From: Clostridiales bacterium
GTDB taxonomy: Bacteria > Bacillota_A > Clostridia > Christensenellales > Aristaeellaceae
Assembly: GCA_012514855.1 (NCBI GenBank)
Contig: JAAYZL010000150.1
Location: 1 to 5,087, forward strand
Length of the DNA stretch: 5,087 nucleotides
Direction: 5' to 3'
The translations under genes were made by a program, and so were the position numbers. How positions within the stretch are numbered: the first letter of the stretch is position 1; every line of letters begins with the position of its first letter. The notes beneath the pieces were generated by a model. It was not told the origin of the DNA and did no database searches. It saw only the letters and a list, made by a program, of their open reading frames with translations. Positions 1 through 2,105 of this stretch are shown one piece after another.

Positions 1-1
1 G

Positions 2-535
2 CTGATCGCGTGCGCGGCGATGGCGAGGGGGCTCTCCGTGCGCACGGCGGAGACCATCGGCATGGCGCAGCGGGGCGGCCCGGTGGTCAGCCACGTGCGC
101 ATCGGCCCGTCGCACTCGCCGATGATCCCCCACGGACAGGCCGACCTGATCCTCGCGCTGGAGCCGGCGGAGGCGGTGCGCTGCCTCAGCTACCTGAAGC
201 CGGGCGGCACGATCGTCGCCAGCACGAAGGCGATCCGGCCCGTCAGCGCGTCGCTCATGGGCGGCGGGTACGCCGGGGGCGAGATGCTCGGCTACATCGA
301 GCCCCGGGCGAAGCTGCACGCCGTGGATGTGGAGGCCATTTGCCGCGCCGGCGGCTCCGAACGCGCGGCCAATATGGCGCTCCTGGGCGCCGCGGCCGGG
401 AGCGGCGCGCTGGGCATCAGCCTTTCGGAAATCGAGGCGATTCTTGAGGAAGCGGGCGGGAAACACCCCGCCGCCAACCAAAGCGCCCTGCGACTTGGCG
501 CGCAGGCTGTAAAGAAAGGGGAGAACACACCGTGA
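2..535 (+). CDS. iorB: Indolepyruvate:ferredoxin oxidoreductase, beta subunit (3' part; N-terminus outside window)
   Basis: This is the smaller subunit of a cytoplasmic 2-oxoacid:ferredoxin oxidoreductase. With IorA it converts arylpyruvates (indolepyruvate, phenylpyruvate, p-hydroxyphenylpyruvate) plus CoA to arylacetyl-CoA and CO2 while reducing ferredoxin. The frame is open from base 2 and 177 codons are visible. Family members are about 190-200 residues, so roughly 20 N-terminal residues are missing, including the start. The characteristic segment GMAQRGGPVVSHVRIG lies at visible residues 26-41. It is followed by HSPMIPHGQADLILALEP and YLKPGGTIVAST, the usual order in the gamma-type domain shared by IorB and pyruvate oxidoreductase gamma subunits. 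The acidic, helical C-terminus is also typical. The stop overlaps the start of the ligase gene, which points to one operon and probably translational coupling. IorA, with the thiamine-diphosphate and FeS sites, would be expected upstream. Another 2-oxoacid oxidoreductase gamma subunit is possible, but the ligase neighbour favours an aryl substrate. Confidence 0.9.
   Translation: MIACAAMARGLSVRTAETIGMAQRGGPVVSHVRIGPSHSPMIPHGQADLILALEPAEAVRCLSYLKPGGTIVASTKAIRPVSASLMGGGYAGGEMLGYIEPRAKLHAVDVEAICRAGGSERAANMALLGAAAGSGALGISLSEIEAILEEAGGKHPAANQSALRLGAQAVKKGENTP
515..523 (+). promoter_or_regulatory. Ribosome binding site for the phenylacetate-CoA ligase gene
   Basis: AAAGGGGAG lies 8 bases before the GTG at 532, a good Shine-Dalgarno spacing. 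The in-frame ATG at 538 would be 14 bases away. The site therefore supports the GTG start that overlaps the iorB stop. It lies inside the iorB coding sequence, as is usual for coupled genes. Confidence 0.7.
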
Positions 536-1764
536 AGATGCGCGAAGACCAATTCCTTTGCATCCGGGAACAGCTGAAAACTCTGACCTCCGCTCCGTGC
601 TTCTATCGGAAGAAGCTGGAAGGCGTCGACCCGGACGGCATCCGGTCGCAGGAGGACTTCGAAAAGCTGCCGTTTACATGTAAGGCCGACCTGCGCGACG
701 CCTACCCGCTCGGGCTCATGTCGGCGCCCGAGGAGAAAATCGTGCGCATCCACTCGTCCTCCGGGACCACCGGGACGCCCGTCATCATTCCCTATACGCG
801 AAGGGACGTCGACGACTGGGCGATCATGTTCGAGCGCTGCTACCGGATGGCGGGGCTGACGGCGCTGGACCGCGTGCATATCACGCCCGGTTACGGCCTC
901 TGGACGGCGGGCATCGGCTTCCAGGCCGGCGCGGAGCGGCTCGGCGCGATGGTCATTCCGATGGGGCCGGGCAACACCGACCGGCAGCTTCGGATGATGG
1001 AGGACATGCGCTCGACGGTACTGTGCGCCACGTCCTCGTACGCGCTGCTGCTCGCGGAGGAGATCGCGAAGCGCGGCCTCGGCGACCGGATTCATCTGAA
1101 AAAGGGCATCATCGGCTCCGAGCGCTGGGGCGAAAAGATGCGCCGCCGCATCGCGTCGGAGCTCGGCGTCGAGCTCTACGACATCTACGGGCTGACGGAG
1201 GTCTACGGTCCGGGCATCGGCATAAGCTGCGAGCACGAGTGCGGCATGCACTACTGGGACGACTACATCTACTGCGAAATCGTCGACCCCAATACCGGCG
1301 CGCAGGTTCCCGACGGCGAGGTCGGGGAGCTCGTGATCACGACGCTTCGCAAGGAGGGCGCGCCGCTGATCCGCTACCGCACCCACGACCTGACGCGCTT
1401 CGTGCCGGGCGACTGCGCCTGCGGCTCCCCCTACCCCCGCATCGACACGCTGACCGGCCGCACGGACGACATGGTAAAGGTCAAGGGCGTCAACATCTTC
1501 CCCAGCCAGATCGACGAAATGCTGAAAACCGTCCCTTCGGCCTCGAGCGAGTACCAGTTCACGCTGAATCAGACGAAGGGCAGGGACGAATGCCGCCTGT
1601 TCGTCGAGCTGAATCCCGGCTTTGACCCGGCGGAGGCCGCCGCCGAAATCGGGCGCGAATTCAAAAACCGGATCGGCATTTCCGTCATCGTGCTTCCCGC
1701 GGCGCTGGGCGAATTGCCGCGCAGCGAGAAAAAGTCCACCCGCGTCTTCGACAACCGCTACTGA
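532..1764 (+). CDS. paaK: Phenylacetate-CoA ligase (AMP-forming), arylacetate-CoA ligase type
   Basis: This is a cytoplasmic adenylate-forming enzyme that joins phenylacetate or a related arylacetate to CoA, using ATP and releasing AMP and PPi. The 410 residues are slightly short of the usual 430 or so, but the protein looks complete. The ATP-binding P-loop SSSGTTGTP is at residues 75-83. The YDIYGLTEVYGPG segment, with the aromatic-G-x-T-E motif, is at 215-227. The adenosine-binding aspartate is in YRTHD (D286), and the hinge region GRTDDMVKVKGVNIFPSQID is at 309-328. The C-terminal small domain ends in PRSEKKSTRVFDNR, with the A10-type catalytic lysine at 400 or 401. C232, H234, C236, H239, C295 and C297 cluster around the central domain and could form a metal site (inference). 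The GTG start overlaps the iorB stop by 4 bases. That pairing suggests a role in aromatic amino acid fermentation or arylacetate recovery rather than the aerobic paa pathway, none of whose other genes are seen. Confidence 0.93.
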   Translation: MKMREDQFLCIREQLKTLTSAPCFYRKKLEGVDPDGIRSQEDFEKLPFTCKADLRDAYPLGLMSAPEEKIVRIHSSSGTTGTPVIIPYTRRDVDDWAIMFERCYRMAGLTALDRVHITPGYGLWTAGIGFQAGAERLGAMVIPMGPGNTDRQLRMMEDMRSTVLCATSSYALLLAEEIAKRGLGDRIHLKKGIIGSERWGEKMRRRIASELGVELYDIYGLTEVYGPGIGISCEHECGMHYWDDYIYCEIVDPNTGAQVPDGEVGELVITTLRKEGAPLIRYRTHDLTRFVPGDCACGSPYPRIDTLTGRTDDMVKVKGVNIFPSQIDEMLKTVPSASSEYQFTLNQTKGRDECRLFVELNPGFDPAEAAAEIGREFKNRIGISVIVLPAALGELPRSEKKSTRVFDNRY

Positions 1765-1802
1765 CCCCCGCCTTCCGGGAGAGGATCGGGCCGACCGAAA
1801 TC

Positions 1803-1846
1803 CAAGACGCCGAAGCGCCGCGAATCTCCGGTGCTTCGGCGTCTTG
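1803..1846 (+). terminator. Terminator-like hairpin after paaK (no adjacent U-tract)
   Basis: CAAGACGCCGAAGC (1803-1816) pairs perfectly with GCTTCGGCGTCTTG (1833-1846). The stem continues inward through a G-U pair and three G-C pairs, giving 18 pairs around the 8-base loop CGAATCTC. It starts 39 bases after the paaK stop. It is followed by AAAAACG rather than a run of T on this strand, and the opposite strand has only a short T run, so it is not a canonical intrinsic terminator. It may instead protect the 3' end of the operon mRNA or mark Rho-type or U-independent termination. The inverted repeat is certain; the function is inferred. Confidence 0.55.
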
Positions 1847-1916
1847 AAAAACGCGCGCCGGGGACTCTCGCCGCCCGGCAAGCGCCGATTTTTTATGAAA
1901 TCCCGGTAAATAATTA

Positions 1917-1945
1917 TTGCATTGCAGCGCTATATCGCTTATACT
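1917..1945 (+). promoter_or_regulatory. Putative sigma-70-type promoter for the surface-protein gene
   Basis: A -10 element TATACT (1940-1945, five of six consensus bases) sits 17 bases after a weak -35 element TTGCAT (1917-1922). Both lie in the most AT-rich part of the spacer. Transcription would start near 1952, leaving a leader of about 150 bases before the start codon. The -35 match is poor, so an activator or an extended upstream contact may be needed. This is pattern matching only. Confidence 0.45.
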
Positions 1946-1961
1946 ATTGGAAGAAACCGGA

Positions 1962-2001
1962 ATTTCCTCCGACGAACGGCTATTCGCGCATTTCCTCCGA
2001 C
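1962..2001 (+). repeat. 12-bp direct repeat in the leader (ATTTCCTCCGAC, two copies)
   Basis: ATTTCCTCCGAC occurs at 1962-1973 and again, identical, at 1990-2001, 28 bases apart. Both copies are just downstream of the predicted promoter. They could be a pair of regulator binding sites. In the transcript they carry CCTCC, which is complementary to the GGAGG core of the gene's own ribosome binding site. The repeat is plain in the sequence; no function is established. Confidence 0.5.
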
Positions 2002-2090
2002 ATTTTCGACAAACGCGCGCAAGAATTTCATAGACCCCCGATTTTGAACACAGACGCCGGCCGGGCAAGGGCGACCGTAAAGGACATATG

Positions 2091-2097
2091 AGGGAGG
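2091..2097 (+). promoter_or_regulatory. Ribosome binding site deciding the GTG start of the surface-protein gene
   Basis: AGGGAGG lies 8 bases before GTG 2106 and is a near-ideal Shine-Dalgarno. An in-frame ATG at 2088 is the alternative start and would add MREALP before the signal peptide. Its own upstream purine stretch (AAAGGA, 2079-2084) is only 3 bases away, which is too close, so GTG 2106 is preferred. Confidence 0.65.
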
Positions 2098-2105
2098 CGC
2101 TACCC

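Larger units (their letters stand above)
1765..2105. other. Non-coding spacer and leader between paaK and the large surface-protein gene
   Basis: This 341-base stretch has no convincing gene. Its left part is GC-rich and carries the hairpin after paaK. A weaker 6-bp stem (GCCGGG at 1857-1862 with CCCGGC at 1874-1879) follows, with a run of six T at 1889-1894. From about 1888 to 2040 the base composition turns clearly more AT-rich than the flanking genes, as expected for a promoter region. The last 60 bases return to GC-rich sequence and end in the ribosome binding site. An 86-codon open frame crosses this stretch, but it runs through the hairpin and shows no protein-like composition. Confidence 0.75.

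Noticed and set aside
292..1881. Long open frame of 529 codons on the minus strand opposite iorB and paaK
   Set aside because: It mirrors the codon pattern of the real genes in GC-rich DNA, is rich in Arg, Ala and Val without domain signals, and runs through the terminator-like hairpin. The + strand products are clear family members.
1831..2091. 86-codon + strand open frame in the spacer, ending in an ATGA overlap with a possible upstream start at 2088
   Set aside because: It begins inside the hairpin, crosses the AT-rich promoter region and lacks a ribosome binding site and protein-like composition. The overlap looks fortuitous.
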